From the NCBI GenBank assembly GCA_019918135.1, contig WBZZ01001156.1:177001-241000 (forward strand): DNA of 64,000 nucleotides. The letters run 5' to 3'. Source of the stretch: Paulinella micropora (lineage: Eukaryota; Cercozoa; Imbricatea; Euglyphida; Paulinellidae). Position 1 is the first letter of the stretch. Each line of letters starts with the position of its first letter. The notes beneath the pieces are model-generated. The model made no database searches. It was not told the origin of the DNA and worked only from the letters and a program-made list of their open reading frames with translations. Positions 22,292 through 34,059 of the stretch are shown here, piece after piece. A program made the position numbers and the translations under genes.

Positions 22292-23962
22292 ATGGTCGCT
22301 AAGACTAAGAAGGCGAAAAAGGCGAAAGTCCGTCCACCGCGGGTTTATAGAAATAAAAGCGGGAAGCCGTATATTATCCAGAAGGGTAAAAAATATTATC
22401 TTAATTTCGGTAAAAAGACAAATGATATGAGCACACTTCAAATCGTTAAACTTTTTATGAAATACTTAAGCAATAAGCCACGCGAGCGTGGCAGTCGCAC
22501 ACGTGCTACCCCAAAAGCAAAGCGCTCTACTAAAAAGGAAGACTTACGAAAAGTCCAGAGCCTGTCTGAAATTGAGCAGAATACTAGAACCGCCATTAAT
22601 GACCACTTAGACAAACTCAGAAAAGAGAAATACGAAAAGATTGATGAGATAGACCAAAAAGAGAAAAAGGCACAGGCTGATGCTGAAGAAGAAAAGAAGA
22701 GGCTAGAAAGAAAAATCCAAGCCGATGCTAAGGAACTAAAAGAAACAATGGATAGGGAACATAAAAAACAACTGGCGGAGATTAAGGAAAGACAGGAAGA
22801 AAAGGATAGGGAACAGAAGAAGGAACAACGACTTATTCAGGAACTACAGGCAGAACGACGACATAGACAGGGGTTATTGATGGCGCCAGTCGCACCGCCT
22901 ATGATACCACCACCACCAAAAGGACGACCGCCAAGGAAAACGAGAGGAGTTATTGTAAAGGATGCGGAAGAAGAGGAGAAGCATAAGCAAACAAAACGGG
23001 AAAAAATAATTGATGGTATGTTTGCTGAGACTATTAGAAAGAAACGACGAAATGCGCATCCTTCTATTGAAAAGATTATTCAAGAACTAAGATTTATTGG
23101 GCATGTTATCCCTGACATAAAACCATCAAGAGGCGGGAAAATAAACTATTCTGAAATGTTAAAACAATGGCTATACAAAAGTCCTATTATAACTGACCAA
23201 GTGTTGAATTCACAACAAGCATGGGTTGAATTTGATTTATGGAGAGAAGGTGCGGTCGCAAAAAAGAAAGAAGAAGTAGATAAAGCCAAGGAGAACAAAG
23301 AAGAACAAGACAATAAAGAAGAACAAGACAATAAAGAACAAGAAGAAAAAGAACAACCTGTTATACAAGAGCCTGAAGATGCGCAAGCAAATATGACTGA
23401 AGCAGAGACCGAACCAGAATCGGATGGGGTAGGAATTGGATTATCTCCAACTAGTTGGAGATATGTCGGAAAAGGTTTAATGACTAGCGAAATCAACGAC
23501 ATAATGAAAAAACACAATTGGTATTTAGGAACAATTGCAAGTGATGAAATTCATAGGCTAAATCCAGAAAAAAGAAAGCAATACGGATTTATTATGAATA
23601 CCGACCCGAGCAACAAAAAAGGACAGCACTGGATGGCTATATGGGTAAGTCTAAATAAAGATAGGAGTGTTGAAGTGTATGACCCTTTGGCTGAATATCA
23701 ACCGACGGAAGACTTTCAACAACAAATGAAAAGGCTAATTGACCGAAGTAATCCAGATAGTTATTTATTGATGAAGGTCAATCAAGTTAAACAACAATCT
23801 GATACGAGTGACACATGCGGTCGGCATAGTATGAGGTTTCTAATGGAGCGGGCGAAAGGAGTGCGATTTAAGTTTGCCAGTGGTTTCACAGACTTAAAAG
23901 AAGACGAAGCGGAGAAATTAAAAGCACAGAATGGGTATGGACATTTTGACACATTTATCTAA
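22292..23962 (+). CDS. Adenovirus-type cysteine protease (Polinton copy 1)
   Basis: The 556-residue frame is identical to the copy 2 protein at 45305. His446, Asp464 and Cys509 are at the expected spacing. Even silent differences between the copies are hard to find here, so this is the youngest-looking stretch of the duplication. Confidence 0.85.
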   Translation: MVAKTKKAKKAKVRPPRVYRNKSGKPYIIQKGKKYYLNFGKKTNDMSTLQIVKLFMKYLSNKPRERGSRTRATPKAKRSTKKEDLRKVQSLSEIEQNTRTAINDHLDKLRKEKYEKIDEIDQKEKKAQADAEEEKKRLERKIQADAKELKETMDREHKKQLAEIKERQEEKDREQKKEQRLIQELQAERRHRQGLLMAPVAPPMIPPPPKGRPPRKTRGVIVKDAEEEEKHKQTKREKIIDGMFAETIRKKRRNAHPSIEKIIQELRFIGHVIPDIKPSRGGKINYSEMLKQWLYKSPIITDQVLNSQQAWVEFDLWREGAVAKKKEEVDKAKENKEEQDNKEEQDNKEQEEKEQPVIQEPEDAQANMTEAETEPESDGVGIGLSPTSWRYVGKGLMTSEINDIMKKHNWYLGTIASDEIHRLNPEKRKQYGFIMNTDPSNKKGQHWMAIWVSLNKDRSVEVYDPLAEYQPTEDFQQQMKRLIDRSNPDSYLLMKVNQVKQQSDTSDTCGRHSMRFLMERAKGVRFKFASGFTDLKEDEAEKLKAQNGYGHFDTFI

Positions 23963-24430
23963 AGATATTCAAAACCAATATCATCAAACCATTTAATTAA
24001 TTTAGAAGCTATATCTTCGTCATATTTTATACGGAGTGAATAATATCCTTTTTCTTGACAATATGTATTTTTTACTTGGTCATATTGTTTTGTTTTTTCA
24101 AATGCTTTTTCTGCTTTCTCTTTAGAAATTCTACCAAATCTAACAGGTTCAAAATGTTGAATTCCATCATATTCAATAAATGTTGGTTTCTCATTATGTT
24201 GTAATATGAAATCCCATTGTAATAAATGTTTAACCTTAACTTCGTATGATGTGTTGTATTGAAAATTAATATTGAAACCTTTCAATATTTCCATTATCTT
24301 TAATTCTCCGCCTGAACAATTCATTTTTTTGAACAATTATTAGAACACCTTCTTAACTCACCCTTTCTGTTTCTTGAAAAATATTCTTCCTTTATCTCAC
24401 TATGGCATCTTGAGCACTTTCTTAAACTCA
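23959..24430 (-). pseudogene. PD-(D/E)XK-like nuclease region (Polinton copy 1)
   Basis: Same gene as 46972-47445 in copy 2, converging on and overlapping the protease end by 4 bases. The nuclease core (WDFIL, then FIEYDGIQHFEPVRFG) is present. The copy 1 version is broken. Confidence 0.7.
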
Positions 24431-24491
24431 TAATTATACATATATATACATAGAATTTTAAATAGAATATTATTTATATAATATACGCATC

Positions 24492-25304
24492 ATGGACTAT
24501 AAGGGAGGAAGAAGTTCTGGTATCTATTACATCAATAGCAAAAACCGAATAACGGGTACAGACAGCGACTTTACACACGAAATCAATATGAAGGGGTTAG
24601 ATTCTCCCACACATTGTAAAATTCTTCATATCTATGTGCCGAAGTCGTATTACTCTGTGGCTTCACCATATAATACCTTTACACTTAGCGAAGACGGATA
24701 TGAGGCCTTAATTACGATACCTGAGGGAAACTACACAATGAACAATCTAAAAAATAAACTACCTGAGGTGTTATCCGCAGACAGCCCAAATAGTTATACT
24801 TATGTTGTATCCAGTAATAATACCAACATAGAACCAGAGGACGGCAAATTAACATTCAGTGTGTCAGAGAATAAAGGTATTCAACCGCGGTTTATATTTG
24901 ATGCTGATACACGTATTCACGAGGTAATGGGTTTTGATAGAAATTCAACATATTTCTTTGCTAATGATTTAATTAAATCGCCAAATGTAATTATTCTAAC
25001 TGGTGAAAAAACTTTGTATCTTCAATCAGACTTAGTGAATGAAGGAGATAATCACGTTCGACAAGAAATATACACAGCCAACGAAATTCCATTTGGTTCT
25101 GTCATTTATGACGGCTCTGGAAGCGAATACGGGAAGACATTATCTGCGAGTTCAAACAATGTATTTAGGTTTTACTTGACGGACGAAAACGACCAAGCGA
25201 TTAATCTTAATGGTTTGGGAATAGTTATGACATTATTGGTTTATCGTGAAACTAATTACTTTAGTTTATTTAATTCATTCTTCAATCTGTTGAAAGCGAG
25301 GTAA
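24492..25304 (+). CDS. Minor capsid (penton) protein (Polinton copy 1)
   Basis: 270 residues, with about two amino-acid differences from the copy 2 gene at 47516. The frame is uninterrupted. Confidence 0.75.
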   Translation: MDYKGGRSSGIYYINSKNRITGTDSDFTHEINMKGLDSPTHCKILHIYVPKSYYSVASPYNTFTLSEDGYEALITIPEGNYTMNNLKNKLPEVLSADSPNSYTYVVSSNNTNIEPEDGKLTFSVSENKGIQPRFIFDADTRIHEVMGFDRNSTYFFANDLIKSPNVIILTGEKTLYLQSDLVNEGDNHVRQEIYTANEIPFGSVIYDGSGSEYGKTLSASSNNVFRFYLTDENDQAINLNGLGIVMTLLVYRETNYFSLFNSFFNLLKAR

Positions 25305-25389
25305 AGATATTTTAATTTTGATTTAATTTTTTTTTCTATAGATATATTCTCGTGAATTAGTTTATTTACGCTACGTCAAAAAAAGAAAA

Positions 25390-26866
25390 ATGCCTGTCCA
25401 ATACGGAGGAGAATTAGTCCATCAGACTAAGGAACTACTCACTGGTAAGTATGAATTAAGCAAACTTACCACCCGTGAAGGCTCGCAACCTGTCGCGCTT
25501 ACTACTGCTGGTGGTATGGAAAACACATTTGAAATTCCTACTCGTCCTTTGAACCTTGCGAGGAGTGTGTTGCGATTTACTTACACTCCGTCTGGTGCGG
25601 GTGGTGCGGGTCGCTACAATCGTATCTATATGGATTGTCTGACTATGATTAAAACTATTGAATTGCGAAGCCGAAGCGGGCAGTATCTGTGTAATCTTCA
25701 ACATGTGGGGAACTACACTAAGGTGATATGGAAACCAGAAATGAAGTATGAAAAATTATGGCACTTGAAAATCATGGTGCTGGTGTGGCTAGCGGTGCTA
25801 TGCTTCAAAAGTGTAATGCAGGAAAAGTTGAAATTGGAAGTGTAGCGGAAAGGCGGGCGATTACTACTGGTGGGACTTATGATGCTGTTAGGGATGCTAT
25901 TCAAACATACTACAAAGTGCCTCTTGTTAATGCCCGTCGCCACGATGATACCGCTCTCGCAGATAGCACTGCTGGAAATTATAGTTTGGTAAATGTTCCT
26001 TTTGAGGAGGCTAAGTATTTTGAAGGTGGGGGTAATAATACTGCCACCCCTGTTATTAATGTTAAGTTTCCTTTGGGTATGCTGTTTGGCACTATTTTTG
26101 AACTGGGTAAGACTATCGGGTTTAATGAAATTTTGGATATGCGGATTGTGTGGGCTGAAACCAACCGCTCTTCATTCTATGGTACTGATGCGAGTTCTAT
26201 TTCAACTGGTGCTACCGCTACGACCTCTGGTGCTATCGTCTCCTAAATATATTCCTTGCTGTTGAGACTGACCCGAATGTTATCCTCGGTGTCCAGCAAA
26301 AGATTGCGGGTGAAGGCTTTCCATTTAAGATTGAGTATCCTATCGCTTGGAAGCAGAGCCTCTCAACACAAAGTCAAAATTATGTTATTAAGATGAATCG
26401 CTCGCAGGGTGAAAGAATTCGTCGTATTTATACTTCAGCCTTTCTTTTCACTGAGAGTGCTAATACTTCTTTTGATAATGACAACAGGGCAGATGCTAAA
26501 ATTATTAGTTATTATACAACACTTGATGGGACACGCCTTCAACAATTTGACATTGACACATCTGAGAATGAAGACTATATGATTTTGAAGGATAAGTTGA
26601 AGGGAAGTGCTATCCTAAACAGCGACGTCTATCACTACAACTGGTTCCACGTAGATACTTGGGACAAGAACCGCCCGCTGTGCGATAAGGACACCGACGG
26701 CTATGAGGTGAGCAGTTTGAGCCTAGACACTGAACGACGATATGAATTCGTTTCAAATACGAGTGCTAATGCGAGTGGTAATGGCATAACTAATCTCAAC
26801 CATTACACATTCGCCATTCTTCAACGAAGTGTACTTGTTAAGGGAATTGAAATTTTGATGTCTTAA
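25390..26866 (+). pseudogene. Major capsid protein region (Polinton copy 1)
   Basis: Double jelly-roll capsid gene region matching 48415-49890. It starts MPVQYGGELVHQTKELL and ends near VLVKGIEILMS. It is broken, with about two breaks. See copy 2. Confidence 0.8.
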
Positions 26867-26923
26867 CCTAGTGATGCGATAATTAATTTTGATAGTTAAT
26901 TTTTTTTAATACAATATAGGAAT

Positions 26924-28161
26924 ATGACCCACCAGAGAAATTTAATCGCAGAAAATCCTGAAGGCGAATTTATAAATGTCAGCGTTGGATATGATGGTAA
27001 TATTGAAACAAATAATTCAAAAACCGCTTTTGGCGAAGCAGTAGTAGGTCAATTAACACCAGTATTACAAGAAATCTTTCCATATACCATTAATACTAGG
27101 ATATGGACAAAAACAGAAACAAAGTCGTCTGTGTCATTTTTGAATAATATGGCTGAATTGAAAACAACTGCTGATGCTACGGCAGATGCTAGACTGGTAA
27201 GCAAAAGGAGAATAAAATATTGAACTGGAATGGGTGTCCTAGCCCGATTTACTGCTCTATGGACAACGGATGATACAAAAGATTACTATTCATTTATTGG
27301 AATAGGAAATGATCTCGTTGATGGATTTTATTTTTACAAAAATCAAGCAGGAATGAATATTGCACATTGTGCGGAGGTGCTTTAGATTATATTGACCAAG
27401 AAGACTGGGACGACCCTTGCGATGGACATTATGCTATGCCTTTATTAAATTGGGACAAAGGAAATGTATTTCAAGTTCAATTTCAGTATCTTGGGTTTGG
27501 TGCTATTAAGTTTTATATTGAAAATCCCATAACAGGATTATTTCAATTAGTTCATATGATTGAGTATGCGAATGCTAATAATGGTGTAAGCCTGCGAAAT
27601 ACAACATTACCTTTTACGGCAGTAATGAGAAATGATGCAAAGACTGGAATACAATAACTTAAAACAGTGAGTGCCAGTTTATTCATTGAAGGAACGAATA
27701 CTATTAATACCAGCATAACAAACGAAGTGGAAGGAAGTAAAGTAGCAAACACCACTGAAAGTCCTATTATTAGTATAAGAAACAAAGCAACATTTGATGC
27801 TGGCGGTGCTAATTTAGCAAATTATTCAAATGTTTATCCCACTTTGATAAGTATTACAAATGAAGATACTAAGTCGAATATTGTCAGAATGGTATTAAAT
27901 GGAACACTAACTGGAGCAGGTTTTGCAGATGTTGATTCTAAGTATTCAATTGTAGATACTGACACAAAGGCGAGTGCCATCGCAAACGGAACAACAATTT
28001 TTAAACTATATGTTAATTCTCAATCAACTCAACAAATCAATCTTAGAAGTTATGATATATACCTATCGCCGAGTGATGTATTAACTTTTACGCAGAAGTC
28101 TGTCTCTGCTGGTGGAGGAGGAAATGTCAATATTATCGCTAACTTCATAGAGGATCAATAA
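26924..28161 (+). pseudogene. Putative surface protein region (Polinton copy 1)
   Basis: Counterpart of 49951-51185, with about two breaks. The two copies differ by a small in-frame change in the first residues. Confidence 0.55.
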
Positions 28162-28190
28162 AGCAAAAAAAAATATTACATCGTAAAAAC

Positions 28191-28237
28191 GATATTTTAG
28201 AAATAGACGAAAGTCGCAGACGAAAGTCTAAAATATC
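28191..28237. terminator. Hairpin between convergent genes (Polinton copy 1)
   Basis: GATATTTTAG and CTAAAATATC form 10-bp arms around a loop that itself holds two copies of AGACGAAAGTC. It lies between the ends of converging genes, so a role in transcript 3' ends is plausible. The same hairpin is at 51215-51261 in copy 2. Confidence 0.4.
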
Positions 28238-28238
28238 A

Positions 28239-28690
28239 ATCAGAGATATTTTTTACCGCATCTTTATTATTAAAATAAGGTTGTTGAATTAAATATTCAA
28301 GGTATGGTTTATCAATCTTAGCAACATCTTCAATTTTCATTTTTTTATACTTACCATGTTGAAGAAAAATATCGGTTTCATTTGTGCTATCTCTTCGCCT
28401 ACATTAGCCTTTATTTCTGTAATTCCAGTCTCTCTCACAACAAGATCTGTTTCCTTAAAAGGAGTGCTTTGTTCCTCCATTTTTTCTAATGTGGCAAATG
28501 TTGATTTATCTTGAAAATCAACATTGGACGGAATAACTACTTTCACATTGTCATCACGTGGTTTATATTGCTCATAGAAAGATACAATGTCAGGCTTAGT
28601 CCATTTAATTGTCGGCTTTTTTATTTCGCCGTCAAGGCTCCATTTTTCAATTTCATTCAAGTAGTCCTGTTTGGTGTTTAGGTCGGTCAT
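28239..28690 (-). pseudogene. DUF3820-like protein, first of a pair (Polinton copy 1)
   Basis: Matches 51262-51730 in copy 2 and is broken. The C-terminal part resembles the end of the neighbouring gene (KIEDVAKIDKPYLEYLIQQP against KIQDVAVIDKPYLEWVMKQP), so the two are paralogues. Confidence 0.5.
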
Positions 28691-28718
28691 TGATATATGT
28701 ATAGTAAAATTTTATTTT

Positions 28719-29009
28719 TTATTGTAAATATTTTTTTACTTCACTTTTAATGTCTGTAAATTTCTCAAACCACGGCTGTTTCATAACCCATTCTAGATAT
28801 GGTTTGTCAATAACCGCTACATCTTGAATTTTCTTACCTTTATACTTACCGAATGGAAAAACATCGGTTGGCTTGCCTGCCCGTGCATTTTCAATCATTT
28901 GGATTTCGTCAGTAATTATCTTTTTAACATCGGTAAGAGAAAATGTTTCTTTTTTATTTTCAATAGAGAGTTTCTCAAACTTCTCACATAGTCTGGTGAG
29001 GGTGGTCAT
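28719..29009 (-). CDS. DUF3820-like small protein, second of a pair (Polinton copy 1)
   Basis: 96 residues, identical to 51759-52049 in copy 2. The FPFGKYKGKKIQDVAVIDKP core is described there. Confidence 0.65.
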   Translation of the reverse strand: MTTLTRLCEKFEKLSIENKKETFSLTDVKKIITDEIQMIENARAGKPTDVFPFGKYKGKKIQDVAVIDKPYLEWVMKQPWFEKFTDIKSEVKKYLQ

Positions 29010-29266
29010 TGGTCTATATAGACTGGTAAAAAAAATTTATTGAAAAAAATTAATTAACTATTTATCAACTACACTTTCATTCGCTTCGCTCATACTCGTA
29101 ATCTCAAAATTGTTTGAGATAGTGTCAAATATCTATCCTTAATATCCAAACGGCCGTGTTTCAATCGCATTCTCTACAATACCGATAACTTCTCTTTTCG
29201 TATATGTAAAACTAAATATCTTTTCTAAGTATTCGCTTGTTATTTTTTTCTTTTGTTTGTCTCGCG

Positions 29267-32200
29267 TTATCTTGTTGTTTCTATTATAACTACTTTTCCA
29301 GACTTCTCAATTCGCTTAGCGATCCTTAATTCTTCCTCAGTCTCTAACAAGTCAGCCAGTTCATTTTTACCCTTCTCAAATAAATCTGTGTTTTTAATAC
29401 CAAGCCCGCAACTGATTACACTTAACATATTAGGTAAGTTTAAGGCATTCTTCGGCTCATAATTCATACTAAATCCTTTTACTTTCATACAGGCTTTGCC
29501 GTTATCTAATAAGTATCCGTAGCACTTTGCCCCGCCTCCAACGAAGGTCTTTATCTTGGCTCCCTTTAATTCATCTGTCCAGTCCCCGAGTAGTTTGCCC
29601 GTCTTTACATCATCTTCGCCTTTCGTCAGGTCTGTGGTATATATTACACTATCCGTATCGTGGTATAGAATTCTCCTGCCTAGTCTGTCCATCATCTCAT
29701 AAAGTCTCATTCTCGCGTGGCAGGTAGTAAATAGAGCAACTACAATATTTGTCTTAATCGGGTCGCTGACCGCATCCTGTTTTAAATCATAACTGGCCTC
29801 TATTATTTCGTCGTTGATTATGTTAATATTTATGTTATCCACTGATTTATCGTTCATTAGTTTGTATAGGGTTTCCTTATCCCTTATCATTTTGTTTTGT
29901 TTTTTGTTCTGCTTCTCTCCAAACTTACCCCACAAGGAGTTCAAGCACAACTTAGCCACCGCACGGCGACCTGAGTTTTCTTCTATTTTGTTTTCATCCA
30001 TCTTAACACCCATTTTGATTTCCATACTGCTTATGTAGTTTTGTTTTTCCTCGGCCGTATTGCATCCTGCTGGATATCCGCTTGATTCCTGCTTAACCTT
30101 CAAGAATGTTTTTATGTGTTCCTTGAATAGGCTACTGCTCTGTTCTTTCCAGTGCCATACTTCATATACTTTCATTAACTTATACCCTTTATCTAAGGCC
30201 TTGTAAATTTCTGGAGTTGCCCAAGTTCCTGTTATTGCCCGCTCATTGTCGGTGTGCTTGCATTCGCCGTGGTGCTCAGTCATCCCGCACTTATCGCATA
30301 AGTAATACATCATCTTGCCTCTGTCCGCTTTTGGTAAGACTGGGTGTAGTAATCCTCTCGGCGGTAGCATCTTAACCTTAGCCACTCCGAAATATTCCTT
30401 TTTTATTATTTTGTTTCGCATATCTTTTCGTTCCACAGCATCATTTGGTCTGATGATTTCGTGGTGCCCGCTAGGGTAAAGGTCATAGTACATAACGGTC
30501 GGATAGAGTGAGCATATGTCAATGTATTTCGCGTATTCGTCGCTGTGTCGTGATTTCCAATACAATGTTAGAGCATTCGTTCTACCTCCAAACATTGCTT
30601 GTCGTGGGTTTAATCCTTCTTGTTCCATAATTCGTTCGTTGGTATCCTCGGCCAGTCTTTCACTGGTTTTCATCAGGCTCCAATCACATTCCCAGACACT
30701 TATTACTTTTACCTGTTGTCTCAGTTGTTTTTCTCTTCTCATTGTTTCCTTGTATAGTTCGCCCATAGTCTTATTTTTCTTGGCATTCATTGCATTGCCG
30801 TTCCAACACTTCTGACAGCCGTGCCAATGACACCCGTAAAACTCATAAGCGATTTTGTTTTTCTCGTCCCAGCCATCCACATATATTTTTGATTGCCCGA
30901 GTTGAAACATTTTTTCACCTCCGTTGAAGGCATGCTTAATGTCTGTTTTGTCTAGTCTGCTTCTGTAGGCTAACCATTCAACACAAGCCCTTGAAGCCAT
31001 CCTGTTTTGTTTTTCCGCTTTCAATACCGCAATTGAATTAACAGGCATAAACTTAGCACGATACAGAGCCATAACACAACTCGCAATAGTTGTATATTGA
31101 AACGGGTCAGTACCGAATTCAAGAAACTGCTTTCTAAAATCTATACAACCCTTTCTAAGTATATCAACATCGCTATGACAATACTCAGCGATTTCCTTCG
31201 CCATGTCAAAGTGGTTGTGATTATTAACCTGTTGTTCATACCATTCTAAAAACTCCTTTCTCTTATCTCCTCGCATAGTGTCGTAGCCGTAATGTTTCTT
31301 GTGTGGCATAACCCCAACATAGTTTTTGTTCTTGTCTGTGTTGAAGAAGTGCGGGAAGAAACCTTTCTTAAGTTCTGTTAGTCCGAATGTCTTTGGAAAG
31401 TCAGACAATGGCATCGTAAGGAAACTCAAATTATCAATGAAGCGGTATTTCTTATGTGTCATCATCATTATCTTACCGCCTTGGTAAATGACAAATGGTG
31501 TCTGTTTGTTATCTACAAGCCGCTTAAGAATAAACTGACAATCATAACCGCGAGCATTGTGTGCGATAAAGGTAAATCCGCTGTGCTTAGTGTCAAAAGC
31601 CCAATTACAAAAGTCTTGAATGTTCTTATGTATAATAGGCGGTTCCTTAGCATCATAATACTGGCTTTCAGCATAATTTACAATGTGTTCGCCTGTGTCC
31701 TGTGTCGCTTCAAAGTCAAAGAATATGTATTGCTCTGACGGCGGTAGGATTTCTTTTTTAGCTATTTCACATTGGTGTTCAAGCGGTTTCACTAGTTTGC
31801 AATTTCTGCATTTCGCATATCCGCATTTGTGTTCATCTTTCTTCCTGTAATTCAGCCCGCACGATTTACATTTCGCTTTAACATCGCAGTTTGTTGTCCT
31901 GTGATTATTAAAGCATTCAGTGTTTGGAAACTTTCTATTACACTTCTCACATTCTTTCCACTGGCTCTTGTCGTTTATTCCCTTACATCCCTTGGTTTCG
32001 CAGATACTACATTTGGCGTCGCAGGCATGTCTTTCCATATACCCTCTTAGACACAACTCGCAGAAATTCTTTTTTCCTAGCATAGACTTCATGTTAGTTA
32101 TGGCATCGTAATGTCCTTCAGTCTTTAGAATGTAAAGGTTAGTCAGCCGTTCGCCGTTCGCATCAAGTAGTTCTGTTTTATAAATGATTTTGTCAGGGAA

Positions 32201-33132
32201 TTCAACAATAACCAGATTGTATTTAATGTGATTAGCGAATGTATTAATTTCTTGTATCCCACACACATCCTTAATAACTTTCGCTTCATCGTGTAAAGAC
32301 TCAGCCATTTCCTGCTGTACCTTCTCCCCATTAATATTGTTTTGTATTTTTGATGTTTTTCAATTTTTGCTTTGACTACAACGATTGCTCGTGCTAGGCA
32401 TAAGTTATCGCTATTAGTAATACAGATTACTCCTTTCTTTCTATATACATCCAGTTTGTTCAAAACCTGTAGCCTTGCCCCGCCCGTAGGCATAACAGAC
32501 TTTAATACAAACTTTAATTTATCAAAGTTGGTGCCACTTTCATCTATATAAAGACTTTCGTTGCTTTGAAATATTGACGACAATCTTTCTACAACTTTTT
32601 CAACCGAGATTTCATTGACATAATGTGGGCCTGTAGATACTTTGCCATAATAATCTACAAACTCAATACCTACATCAACCTTATCTCTTTGCCCCTGTCG
32701 TTTTAAAAAGTCGTTCAATATGATTTCAATAAATCTTATTACATCTCGCATAGTGAAAGACCGAAAGTTTCCATTCAACACAACCCTGTAAATACTTTCG
32801 TTTATTCCAAGTTTGTGCTCCTTTCTGTCGTCTCGCTTGATTTCGTAATTGCCATATCGCATCAAGTCTCTGACATTTTCCTTGATTTCTTTTTTCTCTT
32901 CAATCGTAGGTAAAGGTGGCGCTATTGGTATAGCATGGTGTTCGAAATACACCGCACCTCTTACTTGGTTCAAGTAGTTTTGGGCATTCAGTGTATCAAT
33001 TTTATACCCCCTTACCTTCGGTTTGATATATAGCACATCCCGACCCCTGACAGACTTGATTTCGTAATTTATCTTATATTCCCTTAATCTATCCAACCTG
33101 TAGACCTTGCCGTTATACGTGTGTGTCTCCAT
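29267..33132 (-). pseudogene. polB: Protein-primed DNA polymerase B region (Polinton copy 1)
   Basis: Same gene region as 52307-56175, with only a handful of amino-acid differences. All exonuclease and polymerase motifs are visible. The upstream N-terminal part is in a different frame from the main part in both copies, so the region carries about one break, or a frame change natural to the element. Confidence 0.88.
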
Positions 33133-33284
33133 GTTTGATAAATATATCTAAGGAAATATAATTTTATAAAATTAAAATAATTTCTCCTTCTCAAATGTGG
33201 GGTGTGTCCTGTGTCCCTGTGTGCCTCTATATAGTGTTGTGTCCTTGTCTTTAACATAAAATTCGCCCATACCCCCGTCGGAAT

Positions 33285-33303
33285 TGAAATCATTCCGACG
33301 GCG
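33285..33303. repeat. Inverted repeat between polymerase and end gene (Polinton copy 1)
   Basis: Inner part of the hairpin CCGTCGGAAT...ATTCCGACGG, also present in copy 2 at 56318-56344, where it is described. Confidence 0.5.
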
Positions 33304-33317
33304 AAATTGTTGTACGG

Positions 33318-33540
33318 CTATGCTATGCTAGCAAAATCCATAAATCCTATTAATCTTTTGTCTTTCCAAGTCTGATTGTACTTGCTATATCCTGAACCGC
33401 AATGACAATTATTTTCCATATAACCACACATACTACATCTTTCGTCTTCTTCTTTCTTAACTTGTTCAATCTTAGATTTTAACAACTCTACGTTTTCTTT
33501 ATGTTTATTAGATTTCTTATCTTACATTTACTTCCATTTG
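33318..33540 (-). pseudogene. Right-end DNA-binding-like gene, 3' fragment (Polinton copy 1)
   Basis: Only the cysteine-rich 3' part (CSMCGYMENNCHCGSGY) is present. The gene is cut at the right edge of the copy 1 block. The fuller gene is at 56361-56881. Confidence 0.55.
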
Positions 33541-33992
33541 CATGGGAAGCGAGCCATCCTGCATGTTTTTCTTCAAGAAGAGTTGCAATCCGTTCCGCGC
33601 AGCCAAGGGGATTTTGTTCCAGTCGTGTGAGTCACCTTCAGGGTTGATTAAACCAGCGGCCTTCCATTAGTCCACAAACTCCTGAACGACCTCCTTCTTG
33701 CAGAATCGGGGAAGTACCAACAGCTCGTCGTCTTCCTCTCCAAGGCCCAAATCTTCCGTGTAGCCGACCTTGTCGGACTTGTCGCACATCCAACCGACCC
33801 ATTCGATCTTGTCGTTCGGATTTTGGCTGGTGCAAAAATTTTTCATGAGCTGCAGGACATGCTCGTTGTCCAGCTCTCTGTCTTTCACACCCTTGTGGGG
33901 GGCTTCAGCAATGATGTCAGGAAGAACTTCAACGCGCGAGTAAGTGAGTCCAGAGACTGTGGAGGTGGCTTCTTCAACAAGGGCCTTTGTGT

Positions 33993-34059
33993 CTGAACAC
34001 AAGCAAAGACTTTTATGCATAAAAGCGACAAGTGAGAAATCTTCAAATCGAAAAATTAC
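33993..34059 (-). other. Intron 2 of the 33.5-35 kb host gene, carrying a palindrome unit
   Basis: 67-bp intron with GTAATT donor and TTCAG acceptor on the minus strand, splitting a codon between GAAG and AC. CTTTTATGCATAAAAG (34010-34025) lies inside it. A degenerate second palindrome is centred 22 bp away at 34039.5. Confidence 0.65.

Larger units (their letters stand above)
21414..33540. mobile_element. Polinton (Maverick) copy 1, truncated at both ends
   Basis: This 12.1-kb block is almost identical to 44427-56583 of the fuller copy 2; I see roughly a few tens of differences, well under 1 percent. It begins inside the packaging ATPase gene and stops inside the gene next to the right terminal repeat. 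No terminal inverted repeat and no target duplication are present at either edge. Gene content runs from ATPase through protease, capsid proteins and polymerase. It is a fossil, truncated, with several broken late genes; most breaks are shared with copy 2. The left neighbour is the GC-rich HYR gene and the right neighbour a spliced host gene, both cut exactly at the edges. Confidence 0.92.

Noticed and set aside
29253-32111. Several short plus-strand frames opposite the polymerase
   Set aside because: Hydrophobic shadows of the minus-strand polymerase gene; the same shadows recur opposite copy 2.
21414-33540. Integrated virophage or giant-virus fragment instead of a Polinton
   Set aside because: The fuller copy has Polinton-type 352-bp terminal repeats with AG ends, a 6-bp duplication, a retrovirus-type integrase and a protein-primed polymerase, the Polinton set.
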